A stretch of 64,000 nucleotides of DNA from RGIG4079 sp045646905 (GCA_045646905.1 JAZRLP010000026.1:372001-436000), one strand, 5' to 3'; positions 25,608-35,093 are shown, counted from the stretch's first letter. The notes: generated by a model not told the origin, from the letters alone. Numbers and translations are program-made.

Positions 25608-25662
25608 CGGTCGTTTTGACAAACTAACTAACAATAATAATTAATCATTAAATCTAAATAGT

Positions 25663-27822
25663 ATGAAAGTTTACGAAACAAAAGAAATTAAGAACATCGC
25701 CTTGCTTGGAAGTAAAGGCTCTGGTAAAACCACACTCGCAGAAGCAATGCTTTACGAGTGTGGAGTTATAAAACGTCGTGGTACAGTTGATGCAAAAAAT
25801 ACTGTATGTGACTATTTTCCGGTTGAAAAAGAATATGGTTACTCTGTTTTTTCAACCGTTTTTTATGCTGAATTCCTAGGGAAAAAATTAAATATGATTG
25901 ATTGCCCAGGGGGAGATGACTTTGTGGGTGGTGCTATTACAGCATTAAATGTGACCGATACAGGTGTGATTGTAATCAATGGTCAATATGGAGTTGAAGT
26001 AGGTACTCAAAATATTTTCCGCACTACTGCAAAATTGAAAAAACCAGTAATCTTTGCGATGAACCAGCTTGATGGTGAGAAGGCTGATTATGATAATGTT
26101 CTTGAACAAATGAAAGAGGTGTTTGGAAACAAAGTTGTTCCCATTCAGTATCCTTTGTCATGTGGAGCCGGATTTAATTCAATGATTGATGTGCTTTTGA
26201 TGAAAAAGTATTCATGGGGTCCCGAAGGTGGAGTTCCTACAATTGAAGAAATCCCAGCTGAAGAAATGGAAAAAGCAAAAGAATTACACCAACAATTGGT
26301 TGAGGCTGCTGCTGAAAATGATGAAACATTGATGGAAAAGTTCTTTGATCAAGGGCATTTAACTGAAGACGAAATGCGTGAAGGTATCCGTAAAGGGTTG
26401 GTTGATCGTTCGATTTTCCCTGTATTCTGCGTTAGTGCTGAAAAAGATATGGGTGTGCGTCGTATGATGGAATTTTTAGGTAATGTAGTTCCATTTGTAG
26501 AAGATATGCCAATTCCTGTTGATGCAAATGGTAAAGAAGTTAAGCCCGATTCTAATGGACCATTAAGCTTATATGTGTTTAAAACTACAGTTGAACCTCA
26601 TATAGGTGAAGTAAGCTATTTCAAAGTAATGTCAGGAACATTATCTGCAGGAGCTGACCTTGACAATGTTACTCGTGGATCAAAAGAACGCTTTGCTCAA
26701 ATCAACTGTGTGTGTGGTCAAATAAAGACTCCAGTAGATAAACTTTGTGCTGGTGATATCGGTGCTACTGTGAAGATGAAGGATGTACGCACAGGAAATA
26801 CATTAAATGAAAAAGGTTGTGAGTTCTCTTACGATGGATTTATTAAGTATCCTGCACCCAAATATCAACGCGCAGTGCGTCCTGTGACTGAAAGTGATGC
26901 TGAAAAATTAAGTGCTATTCTTACTCGTATGCATGAAGAAGATCCAACTTGGGTTGTTGAGCAATCAAAAGAGTTGAAACAAGTAATTCTTTCGGGTCAA
27001 GGTGAGTTCCATTTACGAACATTGAAATGGCGTGTTGAAAACAATGACAAGTTACCTATCGTATTTGAAGAGCCAAAGATTCCTTATCGCGAAACTATAA
27101 CAAAGGCATCGCGCGCTGATTATCGTCATAAAAAACAATCAGGTGGTGCTGGCCAATTTGGTGAAGTACATTTGATTATTGAACCATATACAGAAGGAAT
27201 GCCTGCTCCTGATACATATAAATTTGGTAGCCAAGAATTTAAGATGAATATCCGCGACACTCAAGAAATTCCATTGGATTGGGGTGGTAAGCTCGTTGTT
27301 CATAACTGTATTGTTGGCGGTGCTATTGATGCTCGTTTTATTCCTGCAATTGTAAAAGGATTGATGGATAGAATGGAACAAGGTCCATTGACAGGTTCTT
27401 ATGCTCGAGATGTAAGAGTTTGTATATATGATGGTAAGATGCACCCAGTTGATTCAAATGAAATTTCTTTTCGCTTAGCAGGTAGAAATGCCTTTAGCGA
27501 AGCTTTCCGTAGTGCAAACCCAAAAATTCTTGAACCAGTGTATGATGTAGAAGTAATGGTTCCTGGTGATGTAATGGGTGATGTAATGAGTGATCTTCAA
27601 GGTCGTCGTGCAATCATTATGGGCATGGAGAGTGAAAGCGGTTTTGAAAAGATTAGTGCTAAAGTGCCTTTGAAAGAAATGTCGTCTTATTCTACTGCAT
27701 TAAGTTCTATTACTGGTGGACGTTCTTCATTTACAATGAAGTTTGCTTCATATGAACTTGTTCCAGGTGATGTGCAAGAAAAATTGCTTAAAGAATATGC
27801 TGAAACTCAATCAGAAGATTAG
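25663..27822 (+). CDS. Elongation factor G paralogue (EF-G2 type) with altered GTPase motifs
   Basis: 719 residues with all five EF-G domains: G domain, domain II (PLSLYVFKTTVEPHIGEVSYFKVMSG), III, IV (YRHKKQSGGAGQFGEVHLIIEP) and V. Walker A is intact (GSKGSGKTT, residues 16-24). The catalytic DTPGH motif reads DCPGG (80-84), so the hydrolytic histidine is glycine; switch I lacks the usual arginine (EKEYGYSV), and the NKxD guanine motif is NQLD (134-137). GTP hydrolysis should be absent or very poor. In Bacteroides thetaiotaomicron an EF-G2 paralogue without GTPase activity supports translation during starvation; this gene is probably its counterpart. It is flanked by strong terminators as a single-gene unit. 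Confidence 0.88.
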   Translation: MKVYETKEIKNIALLGSKGSGKTTLAEAMLYECGVIKRRGTVDAKNTVCDYFPVEKEYGYSVFSTVFYAEFLGKKLNMIDCPGGDDFVGGAITALNVTDTGVIVINGQYGVEVGTQNIFRTTAKLKKPVIFAMNQLDGEKADYDNVLEQMKEVFGNKVVPIQYPLSCGAGFNSMIDVLLMKKYSWGPEGGVPTIEEIPAEEMEKAKELHQQLVEAAAENDETLMEKFFDQGHLTEDEMREGIRKGLVDRSIFPVFCVSAEKDMGVRRMMEFLGNVVPFVEDMPIPVDANGKEVKPDSNGPLSLYVFKTTVEPHIGEVSYFKVMSGTLSAGADLDNVTRGSKERFAQINCVCGQIKTPVDKLCAGDIGATVKMKDVRTGNTLNEKGCEFSYDGFIKYPAPKYQRAVRPVTESDAEKLSAILTRMHEEDPTWVVEQSKELKQVILSGQGEFHLRTLKWRVENNDKLPIVFEEPKIPYRETITKASRADYRHKKQSGGAGQFGEVHLIIEPYTEGMPAPDTYKFGSQEFKMNIRDTQEIPLDWGGKLVVHNCIVGGAIDARFIPAIVKGLMDRMEQGPLTGSYARDVRVCIYDGKMHPVDSNEISFRLAGRNAFSEAFRSANPKILEPVYDVEVMVPGDVMGDVMSDLQGRRAIIMGMESESGFEKISAKVPLKEMSSYSTALSSITGGRSSFTMKFASYELVPGDVQEKLLKEYAETQSED

Positions 27823-27839
27823 TTTTTGAACACCCAATA

Positions 27840-27882
27840 AATAATAACGCCATTCTCGAAAAGAGAATGGCGTTATTATTTT
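27840..27882. terminator. Bidirectional terminator between EF-G2 and mlaF
   Basis: AATAATAACGCCATTCTC (27840-27857) pairs perfectly with GAGAATGGCGTTATTATT (27863-27880), 18 pairs around a 5-base loop, with T-rich sequence after it and an A-rich flank before it. Confidence 0.88.
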
Positions 27883-27910
27883 ATAATCATTGAAATATTA
27901 AAGTGCTATT

Positions 27911-28678
27911 TTATTTTTGAGTCTCAACTACATATTTTTTTACCTTTTGGAAGAGGTCAGTAGCAAAAACGAAATCATTAAGTGCTTGATTGTCGCTATT
28001 ATAAATTTGTGTCATATCCCCTACCCATTCGCGGTGACCTTTATTTAGGAATATAATGTTCTCGCCAATGCCTAACACCGAGTTCATATCGTGGGTGTTG
28101 ATAATGGTTGTTATATTATATTCGTGTGTGATGTCGCTTAGTAGTTCGTCAATAAGGATAGACGTTTTAGGGTCAAGACCAGAGTTTGGCTCGTCGCAAA
28201 ATAAGTATTTAGGATTCATTGCTATTGCGCGAGCGATTGCAACGCGCTTTTGCATCCCTCCAGAGAGCTCAGAAGGATATTTTTTATCGGCACCTTTTAA
28301 GTTTACACGCTCAATACAAAATAGCGCTCTATCGCGCATTTCGGCTTGAGTCATTTTAGTGAACATAACAAGGGGGAACATAACATTGCCTAAAACTGTT
28401 TCGGAATCAAATAGGGCTGAACCTTGAAATAACATGCCAATCTCTTTGCGTAATTCTTTTTTTTGATTGGTGTTCATTTTTAACAAGTCTCGTCCGTCGT
28501 AAGAAATTTCACCATTTTCAGGTGTTACAAGACCTACGATTGACTTCATTAAAACAGTCTTTCCTGAACCACTTTGACCAATAATCAAATTGGTTTTTCC
28601 ATCGTGGAAAGTCGCATCTACACTATGAAGGATTGTTTTATCGTCAAATGATTTTATTACATTTTTAACCTGTATCAT
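27911..28678 (-). CDS. mlaF: ABC transporter ATP-binding protein, Mla type
   Basis: ATPase of an MCE/Mla-type system that moves phospholipids between the membranes. The 255 residues have Walker A (GQSGSGKTVLMKS), the Q-loop (GMLFQGSALFDSETV), the ABC signature (ELSGGMQKRVAIARAIA), Walker B (YLFCDEPNSGLDP) and the H-loop (INTHDMNS). The GSALFDSETV sequence after the Q-loop is typical of MlaF/Mkl ATPases. It overlaps the mlaE permease gene by 4 bases. The substrate-binding MCE protein is not adjacent on this side of the window. Confidence 0.9.
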   Translation of the reverse strand: MIQVKNVIKSFDDKTILHSVDATFHDGKTNLIIGQSGSGKTVLMKSIVGLVTPENGEISYDGRDLLKMNTNQKKELRKEIGMLFQGSALFDSETVLGNVMFPLVMFTKMTQAEMRDRALFCIERVNLKGADKKYPSELSGGMQKRVAIARAIAMNPKYLFCDEPNSGLDPKTSILIDELLSDITHEYNITTIINTHDMNSVLGIGENIIFLNKGHREWVGDMTQIYNSDNQALNDFVFATDLFQKVKKYVVETQK

Positions 28679-29424
28679 TGTAATAATAGTTTAGTGAGGA
28701 TAACATCAAATAAAAGGATGAGAATGCTACTTGTTACAACTGCGTTGGTACTTGACTTACCTACATCAAGCGCACCTCCCTTTACATAATAACCAAAAAA
28801 TGATGCAACTGAAGATATTATAAATGCAAAAACCAATGATTTGATTATGCCATACCATACATACCATTGTATGAACATTGTTTGCATACCATAGATATAT
28901 CTTGAAACGGGTATTATGTCGGTAAAAAGTGCAATTAAGTAGCCCCCTACGAGTGAGGTACCCATACAAAATACCACAAGCACGGGCATAAATAATATGA
29001 ACGCAACAATTTTGGGTAAGACGAGAAAATTGGCTGAATTAACCCCCATTATTTCTAGAGCATCAATTTGTTCGGTAACTCTCATTGTTCCAATTTCAGA
29101 AGCGATATTAGACCCAACTTTTCCGGCAAGAATAAGGCATAGGATTGAAGATGAAAATTCAAGAAGAATAATCTCACGAGTTGCCATCCCAACGGCATAT
29201 GCCGGAATCAATGGGGACATGATATTTAGTTGCATTTGAATTGTAATAACAGCCCCAATAAAAAGAGAAATAACAAGTACTAATGGAATTGAATCAACGC
29301 CAAGTTTTGAAATTTCGGTTATCGTACGACGGAAGAATACATTCCACTTATCGGGAAGCGCAAAAATGCGTTTTATAAAAAGGCAATATTTGCCAAATGT
29401 TGCTAAAGATTCGGTTAATACCAT
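28675..29424 (-). CDS. mlaE: MlaE-family ABC permease
   Basis: Inner-membrane permease of the Mla-type lipid transporter. The 249 residues hold 5-6 hydrophobic segments and the conserved MlaE core: a periplasmic GMATREIILLEFSSSILCLILAG segment and the cytoplasmic coupling region GSNIASEIGTMRVTEQIDALEIMGVN. It is first in the two-gene unit, overlapping mlaF by ATGA, and a TAACTTTG promoter box lies 22 bases upstream of the start. Confidence 0.93.
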   Translation of the reverse strand: MVLTESLATFGKYCLFIKRIFALPDKWNVFFRRTITEISKLGVDSIPLVLVISLFIGAVITIQMQLNIMSPLIPAYAVGMATREIILLEFSSSILCLILAGKVGSNIASEIGTMRVTEQIDALEIMGVNSANFLVLPKIVAFILFMPVLVVFCMGTSLVGGYLIALFTDIIPVSRYIYGMQTMFIQWYVWYGIIKSLVFAFIISSVASFFGYYVKGGALDVGKSSTNAVVTSSILILLFDVILTKLLLQ

Positions 29425-29446
29425 ATAATAATTATGTTTTGGTATG

Positions 29447-29454
29447 CAAAGTTA
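29447..29454 (-). promoter_or_regulatory. mlaE-mlaF promoter (-7 box)
   Basis: TAACTTTG on the minus strand, 22 bases upstream of the mlaE ATG; matches TAnnTTTG. No exact -33 TTTG seen. Confidence 0.55.
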
Positions 29455-29660
29455 GTGATTTTTCTTGAAATTAGGGGATTTTGAGTTGATGCAATATGCC
29501 ATTTTGTCTTAAAAGGCAATTAAATAGGTAAAAATAGCAATATTGATAGTGTTATATGGTGTTTTTTTATTAATTTCGTGTGCTTATATTTTACAACCTC
29601 CTTTATGAGATAAATAGCGAATATTACTAAATAACAATCTAAATTGTTTGAATTTAAAAT

Positions 29661-30479
29661 ATGAATATAGAAATAAAGCCAGAAATAATTTCACCCGATG
29701 ATGCTCAATTGTCATATACAGAGCAAGAAACAAATGAGCCTATGGTGTTGAGAACAGAAAACTTGGTGAAAAAATATCGTCAACGCACTGTTGTTAATCA
29801 TGTATCAATTGATGTGAAACAAGGTGAAATTGTAGGCTTGTTGGGTCCGAATGGCGCAGGGAAAACCACTACATTTTATATGACTGTAGGTCTTGTTACG
29901 CCCAATGAGGGTGAAATATTTTTGAATGATTTAAATATCACCAATTTCCCTGTTTACAAAAGAGCTCAAAATGGTATTGGATATTTGGCACAAGAACCCT
30001 CAGTGTTTCGAAAAATGTCGGTTGAAGATAATATCCGTTCGGTCTTAGAAATGACCAATACAACGAAGGAGTATCAAAAGGATAAACTTGAGAGTTTAAT
30101 CTCAGAATTTAGTTTAGAGAAAGTGAGAAGAAATTTGGGCGATCAATTATCGGGCGGTGAGAGGCGTCGAACTGAAATTGCTCGATGTTTGGCGATAAGT
30201 CCTAAATTTATTATGTTGGATGAACCATTTGCAGGAGTTGACCCTATTGCGGTGGAAGAGATTCAATCGGTTGTATATAAGTTAAAAGAGAAAAATATAG
30301 GTATTCTCATAACTGACCATAATGCACCTGAAACATTGAGCATCACTGACAGAGCGTACTTATTATTTGAAGGAAAGATTTTATTTCAAGGTACCTCAGA
30401 AGAATTGGCTGAAAATCCTATTGTAAAAGAAAAGTATTTAGGTAGGAATTTTGTTTTTCATCGTAAAAAATTTGACTAG
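29661..30479 (+). CDS. lptB: LPS export ABC transporter ATP-binding protein LptB
   Basis: ATPase that drives lipopolysaccharide extraction by LptFG. In 272 residues: Walker A (GPNGAGKTTTFYM), Q-loop (GYLAQEPSVFRKMSVEDNI, the typical LptB sequence), ABC signature (QLSGGERRRTEIARCLA), Walker B (FIMLDEPFAGVDP) and H-loop (ITDHNAPETL). An N-terminal extension of about 25 residues precedes the core, which is longer than in E. coli LptB. It is a single-gene unit and ends at a strong hairpin shared with the convergent CPBP gene. Confidence 0.95.
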   Translation: MNIEIKPEIISPDDAQLSYTEQETNEPMVLRTENLVKKYRQRTVVNHVSIDVKQGEIVGLLGPNGAGKTTTFYMTVGLVTPNEGEIFLNDLNITNFPVYKRAQNGIGYLAQEPSVFRKMSVEDNIRSVLEMTNTTKEYQKDKLESLISEFSLEKVRRNLGDQLSGGERRRTEIARCLAISPKFIMLDEPFAGVDPIAVEEIQSVVYKLKEKNIGILITDHNAPETLSITDRAYLLFEGKILFQGTSEELAENPIVKEKYLGRNFVFHRKKFD

Positions 30480-30498
30480 TAAAATATTGAAAATTTAT

Positions 30499-30530
30499 AA
30501 GAAAAGCCTCGCTTGCGAGGCTTTTCTTTA
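30499..30530. terminator. Terminator between lptB and the CPBP gene
   Basis: AAGAAAAGCCTCGC (30499-30512) pairs perfectly with GCGAGGCTTTTCTT (30515-30528). The T-tract serves lptB. The 3' arm reaches the stop codon of the convergent CPBP protease gene, so it may also end that transcript. Confidence 0.9.
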
Positions 30531-31406
30531 TTTTGTATTGTATTTAAGATGTCGATATAATCGTAAAATTAATAATGCAGTGATTATTACACTCGCAATA
30601 ATGAGTATATAACTTTCGGTTGATAAATCGGTTGCTATTTTATTGATGTCAAAATTAATAGAATTGCGCGAACATATCCAAGTGGAAATAACAACCAATG
30701 AGTTATTAAGTGCATGCGCAAATATTGGTAACCATATTGATCCACTCCATAAAATTAGATAGCCAAAAAATGCACCAATTAATATGCGAGGAATAAAACC
30801 ATAAAATTGAAAATGTAAAGCGCTAAAAATAACGGCTGTGGTCCAAATAGCAGTATGAGCATTCATAGGACATGTATGTAAAATATTTTGAAGTGCTCCT
30901 CTGAAAAATAATTCTTCACCCAACCCGGTAAGGATACCCACGATGAGTATTGACATAATTAAGTTTGCGATTGTTGGTTCGCCAAGCAAAATATTTATTT
31001 GTGCTCTTGAAGATTCTTCCATCGTTTTTAAAGAGTTTTCGATGTCTCTCATTGCGCTTGGTAAAACTATTGATTCGTTACAATGAATGATGAAGTTCAT
31101 TGCGGGAATACTGAATAGGATTATCGCAATTGTTAAGAAAAAACTATTGGAGGTTGGGACTTTGCGTAAACGAAGGAAATCGGCAGGCAATCGAGTGATA
31201 AATAATGCGCTTATTATAGCCGGTGTAATAAAAAAGAAAACATTTTGAATGACTGTTGAAATGCGAAGAGTTGCAGTGCTCTCACTCCAAATAGATGTTA
31301 TTAATAGCGCAGAAAATCCACTTAATAACAAGCCTATAATTGCAAGGCAGGCAAAAATTCCAATTCTTGAAACAAAATTTAAAATGAGTTTATTGTTATT
31401 AATCAT
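30528..31406 (-). CDS. CPBP-family intramembrane glutamic endopeptidase
   Basis: 292 residues with about eight hydrophobic segments. The CPBP/Abi motifs are present: EELFFRGALQN (motif 1, catalytic glutamates), the motif 2 histidine in SALHFQFYGFIPR, and HALNNSLVV (motif 3). Relatives include the Rce1 CAAX protease and bacterial membrane proteases of mostly unknown substrate. It follows trmN6 on the minus strand with a gap of 15 bases and may be co-transcribed with it. The substrate cannot be inferred from context. Confidence 0.88.
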   Translation of the reverse strand: MINNNKLILNFVSRIGIFACLAIIGLLLSGFSALLITSIWSESTATLRISTVIQNVFFFITPAIISALFITRLPADFLRLRKVPTSNSFFLTIAIILFSIPAMNFIIHCNESIVLPSAMRDIENSLKTMEESSRAQINILLGEPTIANLIMSILIVGILTGLGEELFFRGALQNILHTCPMNAHTAIWTTAVIFSALHFQFYGFIPRILIGAFFGYLILWSGSIWLPIFAHALNNSLVVISTWICSRNSINFDINKIATDLSTESYILIIASVIITALLILRLYRHLKYNTK

Positions 31407-31421
31407 ATTAATTATTCTTAA

Positions 31422-32150
31422 TTAAAAATTTAAATAAAATTCTCTTGTGAGATTAATATAATCTTGACTATAGTTATTATTACAATCTCTGATTGCAATT
31501 GACGAGTGTTGTGTTGAACATTTTCGTTTGCTAAATTCCCATAAAATGCGTGTAGCCTTACCCCCTTCTTTAGAGTAGATATGTGTTATACGATGTATGT
31601 ATAAATGTTCGATTGAGGAGTAAAAAATGATATCATTTTCCCTTTCTATTGGTGATATAACTGAAATTTTTCCGTCTTCAGAAAGTAACTCTTTTGATAG
31701 ATTCAATAGTTGATTATAATCAAGGGAATTGTTGTGTCGAGCCAATGCTCGTGAGGCATTGGGGGCAGTGGGACCATTATTAAAAAATGGTGGATTGCTA
31801 ACGATGTGGTCAAATTTGGGAATCTCATTATTCGCTGTGCACCAAGCGATAAAATCGGAATTGATTATTGTAATGCGATTTGACCAAGGAGACCATTTAA
31901 TATTCTCAACGGACTGTTTTGCAGCATCTTCATCAATTTCTATGCCACATACATTAGCATTACTGCGTTGTGCTACCATGAGAGTAATAAGGCCACTCCC
32001 CGACCCTATGTCAAGGATATTTTTAGCTTGATTGATATTTGCCCAAGCACCAAGTAATACGCCATCAGTGCCAATTTTCATGGCGCATTTACTATCATTA
32101 AGTCCAAACTGTTTGAATTGGAATCGAAATTTATTGCTTAAATCGTTCAT
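31422..32150 (-). CDS. trmN6: tRNA1(Val) (adenine-37-N6)-methyltransferase, TrmN6/YfiC family
   Basis: 242 residues from the ATG at 32150, chosen because conserved sequence begins there (FRFQFKQFGLNDSKCAMKIGTDGVLLGAW) and a promoter box lies at 32171-32178. The frame is open 21 codons further. It is a class I SAM methyltransferase with motif I (ILDIGSGSGLITLMVAQR) and the N6-adenine signature NPPF (HIVSNPPFFNNG). It is expected to methylate A37 of tRNA1(Val) or a related target. It probably forms a unit with the downstream CPBP gene. Confidence 0.88.
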   Translation of the reverse strand: MNDLSNKFRFQFKQFGLNDSKCAMKIGTDGVLLGAWANINQAKNILDIGSGSGLITLMVAQRSNANVCGIEIDEDAAKQSVENIKWSPWSNRITIINSDFIAWCTANNEIPKFDHIVSNPPFFNNGPTAPNASRALARHNNSLDYNQLLNLSKELLSEDGKISVISPIERENDIIFYSSIEHLYIHRITHIYSKEGGKATRILWEFSKRKCSTQHSSIAIRDCNNNYSQDYINLTREFYLNF

Positions 32151-32170
32151 CCTATAATAAAATAGTGTTG

Positions 32171-32178
32171 CAAAGTTA
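32171..32178 (-). promoter_or_regulatory. trmN6 promoter (-7 box)
   Basis: TAACTTTG on the minus strand, 20 bases upstream of the chosen ATG at 32150; matches TAnnTTTG and argues against the longer open frame. Confidence 0.6.
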
Positions 32179-32267
32179 CGATAAAATCTTAAACTATGTA
32201 TTATGATGAGCATATTTGCTTGTTTTATCGCTTGTAATTCGTTATCTTTACAACAAATTTAATTTAT

Positions 32268-32870
32268 ATGGAAATAAAAAGTGCTAAATTTATAATTAGT
32301 AATACTGATATAAAAAAATGTCCTCAAGATAATCTTAATGAGTATGCGTTTATTGGACGATCAAATGTGGGGAAATCGTCCTTGATAAATATGCTTACAG
32401 GTAAGAAGTCTTTAGCGATGACATCGGCAACTCCAGGCAAGACTATGTTAATAAATCACTTTTTGATTAATGATGCTTGGTATTTAGTTGACCTGCCTGG
32501 TTACGGATATGCTCAACGAGGAAAAGATAGTCGTAATCAATTAAAAAAAATAATAGAGAGCTATATACTAAACAGAGAATCAATGGTAAATTTATTTCTA
32601 TTAATAGATTCTCGACATAAGCCACAAAAAATTGATAAAGAATTTATGGAATGGCTTGGTGAAAATGGCGTTCCGTTTAGTATCGTTTTCACTAAACTTG
32701 ATAAGATGTCATCGTCGGCCGCTAAAAGAGCAATAGAAATCTATTGCGATGAGTTAAAAGAAGATTGGGAGGAACTACCCCCTATTTTTAAGTCATCAAG
32801 CGTTGATGGTCGAGGTCGTGTTGACATTTTGAACTATATTGAACAGTTGAATTCAATGACTGTTAAGTAA
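32268..32870 (+). CDS. engB: Ribosome biogenesis GTPase EngB (YihA/YsxC)
   Basis: Essential GTPase in 50S subunit assembly. The 200 residues show G1 (GRSNVGKSSLINML), G2 (TSATPGKTMLINHF), G3 (LVDLPGYGYAQRGKDSR), G4 (VFTKLDKMS) and G5 (SSSVDGRGR). All are intact and length is standard. A TATCTTTA box at 32243-32250 is a near match to the promoter consensus. It lies 18 bases before the RelA/SpoT-type gene on the same strand and may lead a long plus-strand unit. Confidence 0.96.
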   Translation: MEIKSAKFIISNTDIKKCPQDNLNEYAFIGRSNVGKSSLINMLTGKKSLAMTSATPGKTMLINHFLINDAWYLVDLPGYGYAQRGKDSRNQLKKIIESYILNRESMVNLFLLIDSRHKPQKIDKEFMEWLGENGVPFSIVFTKLDKMSSSAAKRAIEIYCDELKEDWEELPPIFKSSSVDGRGRVDILNYIEQLNSMTVK

Positions 32871-32888
32871 TTTTGAAAAAATATTTTA

Positions 32889-35093
32889 ATGATGAATGCT
32901 AAATATTTTAATCAAGAAGAAAAAGCAAAAATGCTAAATTCCGTGAGACAATTGATGAGAATGTCAAAAGGTGTTTTGCAAAGTTGTGATTTTAAAATAT
33001 TAAAGCAAACAATCAAGTCGGCAATTGAAAATGGCCATTACCGAAAAAATAAGTATGGAATTAATCCTGTAGTTCATAATATTGAAACAGCATTAATGTT
33101 GTGCAATAAAATAAGTCCTGACAGGAATATGATTGTGGCTATAATATTGCATAATATTTGCCAAACTGAATATATAACTATAGCAGAACTTGAGAAACAA
33201 TGGAGCGCTGATGTCGCAAAATTAGTGAGCGGATTATTAAAGGTTGCTACATTATATAGCCGACAAGCAGCAGTTGAAAGTGATAATTTTAGGAATCTAT
33301 TACTTACTTTTGCCGAGGATATTCGTGTAATAATTATCATGATTGTTGATCGTCTGGTATTGATGAGAGCGATTAACCATCATCCTAATGAAAAATATGT
33401 TCATGATGTAGCATATGAAGCAAATTATTTATATGCACCATTAGCTCACCGTTTAGGATTATATGTGATTAAATCGGAATTAGAAGATTTGTCATTAAAA
33501 TATACTAATAGAGAGAAATTTACTGAAATTGCGCGAAAACTAAATGAAACAAAGGTTGAACGTGATGAGTATATCTCGTCATTCATTGGCCCGGTAAAGA
33601 AGAAGTTAGAAGAAGCTGGCTTAGTTTTTGAGATTAAAGGTCGAACAAAATCAATATATTCTATATGGAATAAAATGCGCAAGCAAAAGAATGATATTGA
33701 TGGAATTTTTGACCTATTTGCGATAAGAGTAATATTGGATTCCTCTTTAGAACGAGAAAAGGCTGATTGTTGGTTGGCATATTCAATTATTGCAGATATG
33801 TATCAACCAAACACTCAGCGCATGAAAGATTGGTTGACAATACCTAAAAGCAACGGCTATGAGTCGCTTCATACCACAGTTGTTGGTCCAGAGAATAAGT
33901 GGGTTGAGGTTCAGATTAGGACTAAACGAATGGACTTAGTCGCAGAGAAAGGTCTTGCTGCACATTGGAAATATAAGGGAGGAAAAAGTGAAAACAATCT
34001 CGATGCATGGATGAACAATGTGCGAGATATTCTCGAAGCAGCTGAGACAGGCCCCATGGAGTTGATGAAGAACTTTAAGATGGATGTTTATGCAAAGGAG
34101 GTATTTGTATTTACTCCCAAGGGGGATTTATATAAATTGCCTTTAGGTGCAACAGTAGTTGATTTTGCATTTAATATTCATTCAAGATTGGGATGTCAAT
34201 GTATAGGTGCAAAGGTTAATGGAAAGGCACAAAAGCTTAACTATAAATTGAATAATGGTGATTCGGTTGAGATTCTTACAGCATCAAGTCAAACACCAAA
34301 ACAAGATTGGTTGAATTTTGTAGTTACCTCTAAAGCGAGAAATAAGATTAAACAAACTATTCATGAAATGCAGAATAGTGCTGCAGAATTAGGGAAAGAA
34401 TTACTACAAAGAAGATTCAAGAACCGAAAAATTGAAATAGAGGAAGCGACATTGATGAAGCTTATCAAAAAAATGGGCTTTAAAACTGTAACCGATTTTT
34501 ATGATGAGATAGCAAAAGAGGTATTAGATGTAAATGATGTTATTGCTCAATATGAAATTTTGGATCAAAAACTTAATGAGACAACTATAGGTCCCCGCCC
34601 TGCAAATGAGTTTACCTTATTGCCTCAAGAAGAAGTTGATAGAGCAGATGATGTCTTGATTATTGGTGAAGATATTAAAGGAATTAATTATAGATTAGCA
34701 AAGTGTTGCAACCCTATTTATGGTGATGGAGTTTTTGGCTTTATATCGGCCGAGGGTGTAATTAAAATACACAAAAACGATTGCCCTAATGCTAGCCATA
34801 TAAGGAGTAAATATCCATATCGAATAATATCGACAAGGTGGTCGGGAAAAGTTGGAAGCCAATTTGGAGCAACTCTGCGTATAATTGGGTACGACGATAT
34901 TGGTATAGTGACAAATATAACCTCAATTATTACTAAGGAGAAAAATATTATATTAAAAAGTATTTCAATTGATTCAAATGATGGTTTGTTTCAAGGATTT
35001 TTAGTTGTTGGTGTTTCAGATACACAAGCACTCAATGCATTAATTAAGAAAATTAAAACTGTGAAAGGAGTAAAAGATGTTCAAAGAAGTTAA
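32889..35093 (+). CDS. RelA/SpoT-type (p)ppGpp synthetase with degenerate hydrolase domain
   Basis: 734 residues: HD domain, synthetase, TGS (VFVFTPKGDLYKLPLGATVVDFAF), zinc-finger-like (LAKCCNPIYGDGVFGF) and ACT. The hydrolase site is broken: the HD pair is His88-Asn89, the following ED pair is Gln92-Thr93, and DRLHNM reads DRLVLM (154-159). The synthetase site looks active: GRTKSIYSIWNKM, KSNGYESLHTTVVG and EVQIRTKRMDLVAEKGLAAHW. The loop before it reads RMKD, the RxKD form otherwise found in bifunctional Rel/SpoT, not the ExDD form of E. coli RelA. I infer a (p)ppGpp synthetase without hydrolase; a separate hydrolase must exist elsewhere. Its 3' end overlaps the next gene by 17 bases. Confidence 0.93.
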   Translation: MMNAKYFNQEEKAKMLNSVRQLMRMSKGVLQSCDFKILKQTIKSAIENGHYRKNKYGINPVVHNIETALMLCNKISPDRNMIVAIILHNICQTEYITIAELEKQWSADVAKLVSGLLKVATLYSRQAAVESDNFRNLLLTFAEDIRVIIIMIVDRLVLMRAINHHPNEKYVHDVAYEANYLYAPLAHRLGLYVIKSELEDLSLKYTNREKFTEIARKLNETKVERDEYISSFIGPVKKKLEEAGLVFEIKGRTKSIYSIWNKMRKQKNDIDGIFDLFAIRVILDSSLEREKADCWLAYSIIADMYQPNTQRMKDWLTIPKSNGYESLHTTVVGPENKWVEVQIRTKRMDLVAEKGLAAHWKYKGGKSENNLDAWMNNVRDILEAAETGPMELMKNFKMDVYAKEVFVFTPKGDLYKLPLGATVVDFAFNIHSRLGCQCIGAKVNGKAQKLNYKLNNGDSVEILTASSQTPKQDWLNFVVTSKARNKIKQTIHEMQNSAAELGKELLQRRFKNRKIEIEEATLMKLIKKMGFKTVTDFYDEIAKEVLDVNDVIAQYEILDQKLNETTIGPRPANEFTLLPQEEVDRADDVLIIGEDIKGINYRLAKCCNPIYGDGVFGFISAEGVIKIHKNDCPNASHIRSKYPYRIISTRWSGKVGSQFGATLRIIGYDDIGIVTNITSIITKEKNIILKSISIDSNDGLFQGFLVVGVSDTQALNALIKKIKTVKGVKDVQRS

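Noticed and set aside
25416..25662. Heat-shock or alternative sigma site upstream of lon
   Set aside because: Only a TAACATTG-like sequence with poor spacing was seen in the lon/EF-G2 intergenic region; not strong enough to call.
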